From positions 1-64,000 of the forward strand of contig JASJOS010000017.1 of assembly GCA_030068525.1 (NCBI GenBank): 64,000 nt of DNA, given 5' to 3'. The notes under the pieces were generated by a model. The model had not been told where the DNA came from. It worked only from the letters and a program-made list of their open reading frames with translations, and searched no databases. Of the stretch, positions 8,796 to 17,451 are shown in pieces (within the stretch, counting starts at the first letter, position 1; every line of letters starts with the position of its first letter). The position numbers and the translations under genes were made by a program. This DNA is from Xanthocytophaga flava. GTDB lineage: Bacteria; Bacteroidota; Bacteroidia; Cytophagales; 172606-1.

Positions 8796-11060
8796 GTGAA
8801 GAATTTTATTTTATCACTTGCTGGTCTGTATGGCTTGCTAGCTGGTAGTTCGGCTACATGCCAGATAACTAAAGCAGACTATACACGTGCAGAAAGCTTT
8901 TATCGTAAAAACATCAGTAAAAAGATTTTCCATCTGGAAGTGCAACCCCATTGGTTGACCGATGGATCAGGCTTCTGGTATCAGACCAATACCCGTGAAG
9001 GAGAGCAGTATTACAAAGTAAGTATTCCCGGATATCAGCGTACACTGGCATTTGATCACCAGAAGCTGGCTCAGGCATTAGCTGGTGTAGCAGGCAAAAC
9101 GATAACTGCACAAAGTCTCTCTATTAAAGATCTGGAATGGAAATCTGCTACTCAGATTACTTTTCAGGTTGAATCCAGGCGTTATCAGGCAGACTTGCAA
9201 ACCTATCAGATTGTTTCTGCTCCTGCTACTCCAAAAACTTCCAGAGAAGAAAACAGAATAACATCGCCTGATGGCAACTGGGTCACATTTACTAAAGACC
9301 ATAATATGTATCTCCAGTCTACAAAGGGTGGTGAACCTATGGCACTCACAAAAGACGGATATGATAATTATGCGTATGGTGAGTATCTGTCTTGGGATGA
9401 TATTTTGGTAGGAGAATGCCAAGCGCGTCCTGTTCATTTAACAGCATCCTGGTCACCTGATAGTAAGAAAATCATGACGCAGATTCTGGATGTCCGCAAT
9501 GCCCGGAAAATGCATCTGTTGGATTGGTCGGTTGATTCCCTGTATCGACCTCGGGTGTTGTCGTATTACCGTGGCTCTCCGGGTGATACCAATATCGTTC
9601 ACATGATTCCGGTAGTCTTTGATGTCGCAGCTCGAAAGATGGCTAAGGTTGCTGTTCGTCCATTGCCTTATTTTATCTGGAACTCGCTGAGGTGGAGTCA
9701 GAAAGGGGATTACCTGTATGGTTTGTATCACCATCGGGGGTATAAACAGATGGATGTAATAAAAGTTGATCCTGCTACAGGTAAAGTGACTCTGATGTGG
9801 GCAGAGATCAATGAGACCTTTGTGGAAGGCATGGATTTTCGTTTACTGGAAGAAAAGGGATTTGCTTTGCTTACTTCTGAACGCACTGGATGGAATCAAC
9901 TCTATAAGCTGGATTGGACAACAGGTAAACTCATTGCATTGACTAAGGGGGCGTTTGTGGTAAAACAGATTGTTGAAGTAGATGAAAAACAAAAGCTGAT
10001 CTACTTTACGGCTGCAGGCAAAGAGAAAGGTGCCAATCCTTATTTTGACTTTTTATATCAGATAAGTTTTGATGGCAACAACCTCAAGCTGCTTACACCC
10101 GAAATAGCCCACCATGAAGTAGTACTGTCACCAGAGAAAAACTTTTTTGTAGATAACTATTCCTCTGCTACTCAACCAACCGTTTCTGTATTGCGGGATT
10201 TACATACAGGCAATTTGTTGTCCAGAATAGATAGTGCAGATATCAAAGATTTGCTGGCTACAGGCTGGTATTTTCCGGAGGTGTTTGAAGCGGTAGCCCG
10301 GGATGGAAAAACCCCAATTTATGGAGCCATGTGGAAGCCTACCCATTTTAACAAAAAGACTCAATATCCTATTATTGATTATAGCTATACAGGTCCTCAA
10401 ACCAATGTATTTCCCAATAGCTTTAAGAAAGCTGTATTTACCTGGAACCAGCCACTGGCAGAAATGGGCTTTATTGTGATGTCTGTTGATGGACTGGGTT
10501 CTGCCGGACGTTCTAAGGCTTTTCATAACTGGTCATATCGCAAGCTGGGGTATGGGCTGGCAGATCATGTGCTGGCTATTCAGCAGTTAGGGCAGCGATA
10601 CAAATGGGTCGATACATCACGGGTTGGCATTTTTGGACATTCTGCCGGAGGATATGATGCGGCCCATGCCTTGATGCAGTTTCCGGAATGTTATAAAGTG
10701 GCTGTTTCACAATCGGCAGACCATGACCACCGGATGGAGAAAGACTGGTGGCCTGAAATGTATATGGGCTGGCCTGTAGACTCCGCTTATCACCAGCAAT
10801 CCAATGTGACTATGGCACCTCGTTTAAAAGGAAAACTACTGTTAATTCATGGAGGTATTGATGAAAATGTAAATCCGTCTGCTACGTTCAAGCTGAGTGA
10901 AGCGTTAATTAAGGCCAACAAAAACTTTGATCTGTTAATCATACCCAGTGCGCATCATGGCTATCCGGAGGCTTATTCCCGCTATGTTGATCATAAACGC
11001 TGGAATTTCTTTATTCATCATCTCCTCCATCAGGAACCCAAAGATGATATCAATGAATAA
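8796..11060 (+). CDS. Dipeptidyl peptidase IV family serine peptidase (S9B)
   Basis: The 754-residue exported peptidase has a signal peptide (residues 1-22), a DPP-IV N-terminal beta-propeller with TSERTGWNQLYKLDW at about 367, and a C-terminal prolyl-oligopeptidase alpha/beta-hydrolase domain. The triad is visible: Ser616 in GHSAGGYDA, Asp689 in GGIDENVNP and His721 in SAHHGYPEAY. Such enzymes release X-Pro or similar dipeptides from peptides in the periplasm. The start is a GTG. It is chosen because the signal peptide follows directly and no ATG lies nearby in frame. A permease gene follows 40 bases downstream, suggesting co-transcription for peptide and amino-acid use. Confidence 0.92.
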   Translation: MKNFILSLAGLYGLLAGSSATCQITKADYTRAESFYRKNISKKIFHLEVQPHWLTDGSGFWYQTNTREGEQYYKVSIPGYQRTLAFDHQKLAQALAGVAGKTITAQSLSIKDLEWKSATQITFQVESRRYQADLQTYQIVSAPATPKTSREENRITSPDGNWVTFTKDHNMYLQSTKGGEPMALTKDGYDNYAYGEYLSWDDILVGECQARPVHLTASWSPDSKKIMTQILDVRNARKMHLLDWSVDSLYRPRVLSYYRGSPGDTNIVHMIPVVFDVAARKMAKVAVRPLPYFIWNSLRWSQKGDYLYGLYHHRGYKQMDVIKVDPATGKVTLMWAEINETFVEGMDFRLLEEKGFALLTSERTGWNQLYKLDWTTGKLIALTKGAFVVKQIVEVDEKQKLIYFTAAGKEKGANPYFDFLYQISFDGNNLKLLTPEIAHHEVVLSPEKNFFVDNYSSATQPTVSVLRDLHTGNLLSRIDSADIKDLLATGWYFPEVFEAVARDGKTPIYGAMWKPTHFNKKTQYPIIDYSYTGPQTNVFPNSFKKAVFTWNQPLAEMGFIVMSVDGLGSAGRSKAFHNWSYRKLGYGLADHVLAIQQLGQRYKWVDTSRVGIFGHSAGGYDAAHALMQFPECYKVAVSQSADHDHRMEKDWWPEMYMGWPVDSAYHQQSNVTMAPRLKGKLLLIHGGIDENVNPSATFKLSEALIKANKNFDLLIIPSAHHGYPEAYSRYVDHKRWNFFIHHLLHQEPKDDINE

Positions 11061-11100
11061 TCCTTGATTGTGAAACAAGCAACTTAACCTTACCTCATAT

Positions 11101-12540
11101 ATGAAAGAAGAATCATCAGAAAACGGATTTAAACCCAGATTAGACCTGTTGGATGCTACTATGATTGTAGCAGGCTCCATGATTGGCTCCGGAATTTTTA
11201 TTGTTAGTAGTGAAATTGCTCGTAATGTGGGAGGGGCTGGCTATTTGATTGCCATGTGGGTACTTGCCGGAGTTGTTACCATCATTGCCGCACTAAGTTA
11301 TGGTGAACTTTCAGCTATGTTTCCCAAGGCTGGCGGACAATATATTTATTTGAAGGAAGCGTATAATCCACTGGTTGGCTTTTTATATGGATGGGCATTT
11401 TTTACAGTAATTCAAACAGGGACTATTGCTGCCGTTGGAGTGGCTTTTGCCAAGTTTACTTCCTATCTGATTCCGGTAGTAAGTGAAGACAATCATCTGA
11501 TAGAGCTGGGAGGATTACATATTACAGCCGCACAGCTAACATCTATTGGAGTTATTGTATTACTTACCTTTTTAAATAGTAAAGGGGTCAAAAATGGTGT
11601 ATTCATACAGACATTTTTGACAATGGTAAAACTTATTTCATTGTTTGGGTTGATTGTTTTCGGCTTTATCTGGGGAGCTGATGCGGAGGTTTGGAATGCC
11701 AACTGGCAGAATGCATGGAAGCTCTCTGAACTGACGTTGACCAATGGAGAGATGATCCAATCTGCTGTAACAGGTGTGGCATCGCTGGGTGTAATAGCCA
11801 TTGCCATGAAAGGAACCTTGTTTTCCAGTGACTCCTGGCACAACATCACTTTTATTGCGGGAGAAGTAAAAAATCCTCAACGAAATATTGGGTTAAGCCT
11901 CTTTCTGGGTACAATAATCGTAACTATTGTCTATGTACTAACGAATATCATGTATCTGGCTGTGGTGCCTATGCAGGAAATTGCTTTTGCTAAAAGTGAT
12001 CGGATTGGGGTGGTAGCTGCCGAACATATCTTTGGTGCGAAAGGTACTATTATCATTGCCGTCATGATTATGATCTCCACCTTTGGATGCAACAATGGAT
12101 TGATTCTGGCAGGAGCAAGGGTTTATTATACGATGGCAAAAGATCGGTTGTTTTTTGCGAAGGCAGGTACACTCAATAAACACCAGGTTCCTGAATATAG
12201 TCTGTGGCTACAATGTATCTGGGCTTCTTTGTTATGTCTGACAGGAAAATATAATGACTTGCTGGCATTGGTAATTTTTGGGGTACTTATTTTTTATGTA
12301 CTGACCATCCTGGGTATTTACATTTTACGTAAAAAACAGCCAGATGTCCCTCGTTCCTATAAGGCTTTCGGATATCCTATACTGCCTGCTGTATACATAC
12401 TGGTGGCAACAGGTTTGGCTGTATTGTTACTGATTGTTGAGACCAGCTTTACCTTACCCGGATTGGCTATCATTTTGTTGGGTATACCGGTTTACTATCT
12501 GGTCATGAATAAGAAACAGAAAGAACGTGTAAATGCTTGA
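11101..12540 (+). CDS. APC-family amino acid permease
   Basis: This 479-residue integral membrane protein has about 12 hydrophobic segments and the APC-superfamily opening LLDATMIVAGSMIGSGIFIV at residues 17-36, where the unwound GSGIF segment binds the amino-acid backbone. A second mark is the conserved SYGELSAMFPKAGGQYIYLKEAYNPL near 63-90, typical of L-type or basic amino-acid transporters. It is expected to import or exchange amino acids across the inner membrane. The substrate cannot be told from sequence. It follows the DPP-IV gene by 40 bases on the same strand, consistent with uptake of products after peptide cleavage. Confidence 0.92.
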   Translation: MKEESSENGFKPRLDLLDATMIVAGSMIGSGIFIVSSEIARNVGGAGYLIAMWVLAGVVTIIAALSYGELSAMFPKAGGQYIYLKEAYNPLVGFLYGWAFFTVIQTGTIAAVGVAFAKFTSYLIPVVSEDNHLIELGGLHITAAQLTSIGVIVLLTFLNSKGVKNGVFIQTFLTMVKLISLFGLIVFGFIWGADAEVWNANWQNAWKLSELTLTNGEMIQSAVTGVASLGVIAIAMKGTLFSSDSWHNITFIAGEVKNPQRNIGLSLFLGTIIVTIVYVLTNIMYLAVVPMQEIAFAKSDRIGVVAAEHIFGAKGTIIIAVMIMISTFGCNNGLILAGARVYYTMAKDRLFFAKAGTLNKHQVPEYSLWLQCIWASLLCLTGKYNDLLALVIFGVLIFYVLTILGIYILRKKQPDVPRSYKAFGYPILPAVYILVATGLAVLLLIVETSFTLPGLAIILLGIPVYYLVMNKKQKERVNA

Positions 12541-12570
12541 AGTTTATCTGTCTATATGTATAACCTCTAA

Positions 12571-12744
12571 GCAATAGATAAGAATGGAAAGACGGCTACT
12601 ACTATGTTAAAAGAACTCCTGGCCGCTGGTAAGTCAGGAGATAAAGTACGGTTATTCATAGCAAACCGATCTGGTTTATATGAAATAGAGGCAATTCTGA
12701 ATCAGAAAAGCGAGAAAAGCTTTCAGATCACACCTAAACAGTAG
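12571..12744 (+). pseudogene. Remnant of a PDZ-containing (M61-like) peptidase C-terminus
   Basis: A 57-codon frame, open from a TAA at 12568 and containing an ATG at 12604, reads NGKTATTMLKELLAAGKSGD then KVRLFIANRSGLYEIEAIL. This resembles the last part of a PDZ domain in glycyl-aminopeptidase (M61) proteins, where a GDxVxLxIxR strand precedes the C-terminus. Nothing upstream encodes the rest, because the permease gene occupies it. It is therefore read as a leftover of a deleted peptidase gene rather than a 46-residue gene starting at 12604. The family assignment is tentative. Confidence 0.4.
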
Positions 12745-12763
12745 CAGGCAGATTGCTATTTCA

Positions 12764-13627
12764 TTAAAAGTTTGTCTGATAATCTGTAGGTGTCTGACCC
12801 ATTACCTTTCGAAATATCCGGTTAAAGTGAGACAAATTACTAAAACCTACTTCGCAGGCAATAGATGCCTTTGTTTTCTGAGGGTCCATCAGCAGGCGAC
12901 AGGCATTGCTGATCCGGATTTCATTCAGAAAGGATACATAGGTTTTGCGTGTGCGCTCTTTAAAATAACGGCAGAAAGCCTCTTTTGTCATATTGGCAAT
13001 AGAGGCTACCTCTTCCAGAGTGATCGGTCGCCCATACTCATTCAGTGTAAACTGAATAATATTACTCATCCGCTTTTCTTCTCCTCGCTTAATGTCATAG
13101 TTCAGCTCATGTAACGAAAGACTTTGCATATGCTTTCTTTCCTGACTGAGCAGAGACAATAGCTGAAAGAAATAAATCAGGCGCTCGATATCTTTGCTGC
13201 ACAATAGCTGATGTAAAAATACAGCCGCCTTCTCCTGTAATGGTGAGTGAAGCAGAAAGCCACGTTTCGTATATTTCAGAAATTCGCGGATGTGTTGCGT
13301 TTCTGCCAGGTACCAGAATTCCTTGCCCCAGGAGTCTTCATCGAAGAACACAGAGATCATACGTGCCTTCGCTCCAGTGGGTGAATCATAATATTCCGGA
13401 TCATTTTTAAAGACGTGAGGAAGATTGGAGCCAATGACTACAATGTCTCCTGGCGAGAACCTTCCTACATAATCCCCTGCAATGAGGGTGCCTTCGCTTT
13501 CTTCAATCAGAGCAATTTGTATTTCAGGATGCTGATGCAGCTTATCATACAAATGAGGCAGGTCGTCTATTTGCAAACGAACAGCTTCTCTGTGGGTTTT
13601 AGGTATCTTAAAGGCTACGACTTTCAT
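12764..13627 (-). CDS. AraC-family transcriptional regulator with cupin sensor domain
   Basis: This 287-residue regulator has an N-terminal cupin-like domain (HQHPEIQIALIEESEGTLIA near 31-50, then PGDIVVIGSNLPHVF) and a C-terminal pair of helix-turn-helix motifs of AraC type (TLEEVASIANMTKEAFCRYF near 202-222, and IACEVGFSNLSHFNRIFRK near 254-272). Such proteins usually sense a small molecule and activate a neighbouring operon. It is divergent from the aldehyde dehydrogenase gene at 14002, which is a plausible target, but the MITE-like element at 13742-13984 now lies between them. Confidence 0.9.
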   Translation of the reverse strand: MKVVAFKIPKTHREAVRLQIDDLPHLYDKLHQHPEIQIALIEESEGTLIAGDYVGRFSPGDIVVIGSNLPHVFKNDPEYYDSPTGAKARMISVFFDEDSWGKEFWYLAETQHIREFLKYTKRGFLLHSPLQEKAAVFLHQLLCSKDIERLIYFFQLLSLLSQERKHMQSLSLHELNYDIKRGEEKRMSNIIQFTLNEYGRPITLEEVASIANMTKEAFCRYFKERTRKTYVSFLNEIRISNACRLLMDPQKTKASIACEVGFSNLSHFNRIFRKVMGQTPTDYQTNF

Positions 13628-13741
13628 ATATACTAAATTAATGTGTTTTTTCTGTTATATGAAAGAGTGTGATCAATATAGTATTAGTGGTAGCTAATAT
13701 CTGTAAAGATTACCATCGCCAAAAAGAAGATATTTGTTTTA

Positions 13742-13984
13742 AGAGGTAGTCTAAAATTATTCTTAAAGGCTTCAAAGGCAGATTTTGTGCTGCTCCTTCT
13801 GCCCATCGTTGGTGTTATCACCAACGAGTTGTTTCCCCTCATGCAAGTTGGTGAGAACACGAACTTAGGGATTGAAAGCTTCAAAGGCAGATTTTAGGCC
13901 GCGATTTCGCCTATAGATAAATAACTTAGCTCGCTACAAAATCTGATCTATTTGCTTTTTTAATACTAATTTTAGACAACCTCT
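13742..13984. repeat. MITE-like element with AGAGGT inverted ends
   Basis: A 243-bp block is bounded by AGAGGTAGTCTAAAATTAT at the left and its imperfect mirror ATACTAATTTTAGACAACCTCT cut to the right end at 13984. Inside are an 18-bp direct repeat (GCTTCAAAGGCAGATTTT near 13768 and 13877) and the palindrome of family B. It has no coding capacity. The ends resemble those of IS elements common in Bacteroidota, which suggests mobilisation in trans. It lies immediately before the aldehyde dehydrogenase frame. Confidence 0.6.
13807..13826. repeat. Repeat family B palindrome, copy 1
   Basis: CGTTGGTGTTATCACCAACG is a near-perfect 20-bp palindrome. It is followed about 20 bases later by a second GTTGGTG (near 13849). 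The same arrangement occurs at 24690-24709. Confidence 0.6.
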
Positions 13985-14001
13985 AAAACCTTACTATTCG
14001 A

Positions 14002-15531
14002 TTGGTTATAACGAACCTATACACCCTAATAACTGAAACCGGAATGATACAGATAGCAGAAGATATTGATTTGGTAATGCAGCAGGCACAGGAGGCTTTT
14101 CTTGCATACCGCAAATGTAGTGCATCCGATAAAGCAGCTTTTCTAAAAGCTATTGTTGCTCAGATAGAGGCGCTGGGAGACACATTGATCCAGACCGCTA
14201 TGGAAGAGTCGAATCTCCCACTGGCACGATTGACTGGAGAGAGGGGCCGCACAACGGGACAGCTTCTTGCATTTGCAAAGTTGCTTGAGGCTGGAGATTG
14301 GGTACAAGCTAGTATTGACACGGGTGATCCTAACAGAAAACCTGTCGCCAAACCTGATTTGCGTAAAATGATGCAACCTGTAGGACCGGTAGTTGTCTTT
14401 GGTGCAAGTAATTTTCCGCTGGCGTTTTCTACTGCTGGTGGTGATACGGCTTCTGCATTAGCTGCGGGCTGTTCTGTTGTAGTAAAGAGTCACCCTGGCC
14501 ATCCACGCACTTCTTTGCTGGTAGCGGGAGCTATCAACAAAGCCATTGCACAATCTAATGTCCCCAAACATGTGTTTCAACATGTAGCAGATCATAGTAT
14601 ACAGGCTGGGCAATCGTTAATCTTACACCCTGTTACCAAAGCAGCTGCCTTTACTGGCTCTTATACAGGTGGTAAAGCATTGTTTGATTTGGCTAATCAG
14701 CGGGAAGAACCTATCCCATTCTTTGCTGAGATGGGAAGTATCAATCCTGTAGTTGTGTTACCTGAAGTGCTGCAGACTAAAAAAGATCTACCTGCTACAT
14801 TGGCATCTTCTATTATATTAGGTGTTGGGCAGTTCTGCACAAACCCTGGATTGATACTGGTATTGGAAGAGGATGGGATCGAGGAATTTCTGCGTGGATT
14901 GGCAACTGCGATTCTGGCAGGCTCCAGAGGAAAGATGCTGCATACAGGAATCGCTTCCAGTTACAAAACCAGAAAGAAAGAAGCTTTATCACAGGACGGA
15001 ATTACAACATTGGCGACTGTTGTTTCGGTGCAGGAAGATGATATTACAGGCAATCCTGTTATTGCAACCATTTCAGCATCAGATTTTATTGATAATTCTG
15101 TATTAAAAGAGGAAGTATTTGGTCCTTATTCCCTGATTGTGAAGTGCAAAAGCAAAGAGGAGCTAAGGGCTGTAATTACGAGTCTGAAAGGCCAGCTGAC
15201 AGCTACTTTATTCGGAACAGAACAGGAACTAGGCAACTATACAGATATAGCTGATTTATTGACACAACGTTGTGGCCGATTGATTTATAATGGCGTTCCC
15301 ACAGGCGTGGAAGTTTGTAAATCCATGCAGCATGGCGGGCCTTTCCCATCTACTACAGATTCCCGGTTTACATCCGTAGGTACTGATGCTATCTACCGGT
15401 TTGTGCGTCCGGTAAGCTATCAGGATTGCCCAGAGGCTTTTTTACCTATAGAACTGAGAAATGAAAATACATTGTCTATTATGCGGGTAATAAATGGGAT
15501 ATGGACGAATAATAGTATAAAAATCAGATAG
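14002..15531 (+). CDS. Aldehyde dehydrogenase (NADP+), 2,5-dioxovalerate (alpha-ketoglutarate semialdehyde) dehydrogenase-like
   Basis: The enzyme belongs to the ketoglutarate-semialdehyde dehydrogenase group, which oxidises 2,5-dioxopentanoate to 2-oxoglutarate in sugar-acid or hydroxyproline breakdown. Marks are GERGRTTGQLLAFA near residue 73, PVGPVVVFGASNFPLAFSTAGGDTASALAAGC near 127-158, FTGSYTGGKALF near 218 and the catalytic Cys in GVGQFCTNPGL near 280. The start is unsettled. The frame aligns with the family from about 14005 (ITNLYTLITETG), but the only upstream candidate is TTG at 14002. The first ATG is at 14044, and a TAA lies at 13984. The native start may have been lost when the adjoining element arrived, so the protein may now begin at 14044. 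Confidence 0.88.
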   Translation: MVITNLYTLITETGMIQIAEDIDLVMQQAQEAFLAYRKCSASDKAAFLKAIVAQIEALGDTLIQTAMEESNLPLARLTGERGRTTGQLLAFAKLLEAGDWVQASIDTGDPNRKPVAKPDLRKMMQPVGPVVVFGASNFPLAFSTAGGDTASALAAGCSVVVKSHPGHPRTSLLVAGAINKAIAQSNVPKHVFQHVADHSIQAGQSLILHPVTKAAAFTGSYTGGKALFDLANQREEPIPFFAEMGSINPVVVLPEVLQTKKDLPATLASSIILGVGQFCTNPGLILVLEEDGIEEFLRGLATAILAGSRGKMLHTGIASSYKTRKKEALSQDGITTLATVVSVQEDDITGNPVIATISASDFIDNSVLKEEVFGPYSLIVKCKSKEELRAVITSLKGQLTATLFGTEQELGNYTDIADLLTQRCGRLIYNGVPTGVEVCKSMQHGGPFPSTTDSRFTSVGTDAIYRFVRPVSYQDCPEAFLPIELRNENTLSIMRVINGIWTNNSIKIR

Positions 15532-15550
15532 TCTGAAAATCAAAGAGCAC

Positions 15551-15587
15551 AAGCAGATTTACAATGTTATAGGTTGTAAGTCTGCTT
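15551..15587. terminator. Hairpin terminator between convergent genes
   Basis: A 14-bp stem (AAGCAGATTTACAA with TTGTAAGTCTGCTT, one G:T pair) and a 9-base loop are followed by TTTATTT. It lies 20 bases after the aldehyde dehydrogenase stop. Confidence 0.75.
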
Positions 15588-15741
15588 TTATTTCCAGAAA
15601 ATGTAATCCCTCTTTTTACAGAGGGACTCAACGATTGGTGAACCATTGAGATAGCAGTACAGAACATTAGTGTAATGATGTAACTCAACCAGCTTTTGCT
15701 TTATACAAATACAGGCAAGTCGGAAGAGAAACCTGTATTGT

Positions 15742-17451
15742 TTATTTATGGGTAGGTTTGTATTCAGGTAATCCATTGGCGAGCCAATCTTTCTCCTGAG
15801 TAACTGAAGAGGAATGTGATATAGGTAATGTCACAATAAAAGTAGCTCCTTCGCCTTCCTGACTTTGTGCTGTAATTTTGCCATTGTGCAGGCTTACAAT
15901 TTTTTGGCAAATTGCAAGACCTAAACCTGTTCCTTCATATTTCTCAGAGGAATGAAGTCGTTGAAACAGGGCAAACATTTGGGGTAGATATTTTTCATCA
16001 AATCCAATCCCATTATCTTTTACCAGAATCTGTAACTGATCGTCAATAGGTTTACAGTTTATATGTATGACTGAAGGAACATCATCCTTGGCATATTTAA
16101 TGGCATTGCCTATCAGGTTTTCAAACAACTGATGCATCTGTCCCTCATCTGCATCCACAGTTGCCAGTTCATCCACCTGTATAGTGGCATTTTTTTCAGA
16201 TACAAGTAATTCCAGATCTTTCACTACTTCCTGTGCTATTTGAGTAAGACTTACAGGTTTAAACTGCAATTGCTGACGCTCTACACGGGAATAGGCTAGT
16301 AAGTCGTTGATAAGCTTACGCATCCGTTTGGATGCAGACAACATAATTGATAGAAAACTTAAACCTGTTTCATCCAGTACATTCTTATACTTATCCAGAA
16401 GATACCCACTATAAAAACTGATTTTGCGAATAGGCTCTTGCAGGTCATGAGAGGCTACATAGGCAAATTGTTGTAATTCCTGATTGCTTCTGTTTAGCTC
16501 TTTTATATTTGTTTCCAGTACAATCTGATTCTCCTTTAATTGTCGCTGTGCTTCTTTCAGTTCATGATTATTTTTAAGAGTTTCTTCAACCAGTTTCTGT
16601 GCATTGATATCCACAATATAACCGATCCAGTAGAGCAGTTTACCAGATTCGTCATTCAAAGGGGAAATGGATGCCATATGCCAGTAATAATCATCTTCAT
16701 TTCTATGTCTTAGCCGGCATTGCGTTTTAATGGCAGATGCTCTGGTTGCAGAGAGTTGTTGGTTATTAATAAGAACAGAAAAAGAATCGTAATCATCCGG
16801 ATGCACAATATCTTTCCAGTGGGTAGTATTTAGCTGTTGAAGGCTGCTACCTGTAAATCGTTTTAGCCACTCATTGGCATAGATCAGTTCTCCTTTTTCG
16901 TTTAGTGTAAAGATGATAATAGGTAAGGCGTTTGTGAGCATCTTATATTGCTGCTCTCTTTCCTCTAGTTTCTGAGCCAGATCCTGTAGTTGTTCATTCT
17001 TACGTTTAAGTTCATCGTAAGGAGATACTGCGGGTTCATTCCGGAAAATCTTCTTCCATTCATCTAGTTTCTGGATATCCAGTTTGGTGGATACAGGTAT
17101 CTCAAAGTAAAGTTCTATAGCTGTTTCCTTACTATCAAAAGAGATATTGTATTTATTTACCAGACGTCGTGCATAGGTAAGACCTTCATAATGCTTTGTC
17201 TGTGATTCCTCGTCGGTAATTTTTGCAATAATGTATTTTTCCCGTTGGTCTGGATTTACCATGAGGATTAGACGGCCATTCTTTCCACGATCAATCGTAT
17301 TGCGGGCCACTTCAGATACTGCAGTTGCAAAGGTAGTTTGGGCAGAAAGAGAGAGACCCGCCAGTTCTGCAAGCCGCATACTACGTTTATGGGCCAGGAT
17401 AAGATCCATTTCGTTCTGGAGTGTGACTCTTGTTAATTCCTGCATTCTCAT
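15742..17451 (-). CDS. Hybrid sensor histidine kinase: RsbT-like N-terminus, PAS, HisKA, HATPase
   Basis: The 569-residue cytoplasmic kinase is the last gene of the stressosome operon. Residues 1-120 align with RsbT/RsbW-type ATPases (EVARN at 47-51 matches the N-box) but lack the DxGPG box, so this part is probably a docking domain rather than a kinase. A coiled linker (about 140-165) leads to a PAS domain (TNALPIIIFTLNEKGELIYA near 172-192, HPDDYDSF). HisKA has phospho-acceptor His335 in YVASHDLQEPIRKI. The C-terminal ATPase has DNGIGFDEKYLP and GTGLGLAI. The last 15 residues are polar. Its start overlaps the end of the previous gene (ATGA-type overlap). No response regulator adjoins, so the partner lies elsewhere. 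The role as stressosome output is inferred from operon position and N-terminal homology. Confidence 0.88.
   Translation of the reverse strand: MRMQELTRVTLQNEMDLILAHKRSMRLAELAGLSLSAQTTFATAVSEVARNTIDRGKNGRLILMVNPDQREKYIIAKITDEESQTKHYEGLTYARRLVNKYNISFDSKETAIELYFEIPVSTKLDIQKLDEWKKIFRNEPAVSPYDELKRKNEQLQDLAQKLEEREQQYKMLTNALPIIIFTLNEKGELIYANEWLKRFTGSSLQQLNTTHWKDIVHPDDYDSFSVLINNQQLSATRASAIKTQCRLRHRNEDDYYWHMASISPLNDESGKLLYWIGYIVDINAQKLVEETLKNNHELKEAQRQLKENQIVLETNIKELNRSNQELQQFAYVASHDLQEPIRKISFYSGYLLDKYKNVLDETGLSFLSIMLSASKRMRKLINDLLAYSRVERQQLQFKPVSLTQIAQEVVKDLELLVSEKNATIQVDELATVDADEGQMHQLFENLIGNAIKYAKDDVPSVIHINCKPIDDQLQILVKDNGIGFDEKYLPQMFALFQRLHSSEKYEGTGLGLAICQKIVSLHNGKITAQSQEGEGATFIVTLPISHSSSVTQEKDWLANGLPEYKPTHK

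Noticed and set aside
13684-13884. Minus-strand open frame over the MITE-like element
   Set aside because: It follows the element and its palindrome, with no family features.
13798-13900. Possible CRISPR-like repeat because of GTTGGTG spacing and the 18-bp direct repeat
   Set aside because: Only two direct copies and no regular spacers. It fits a MITE interior better.
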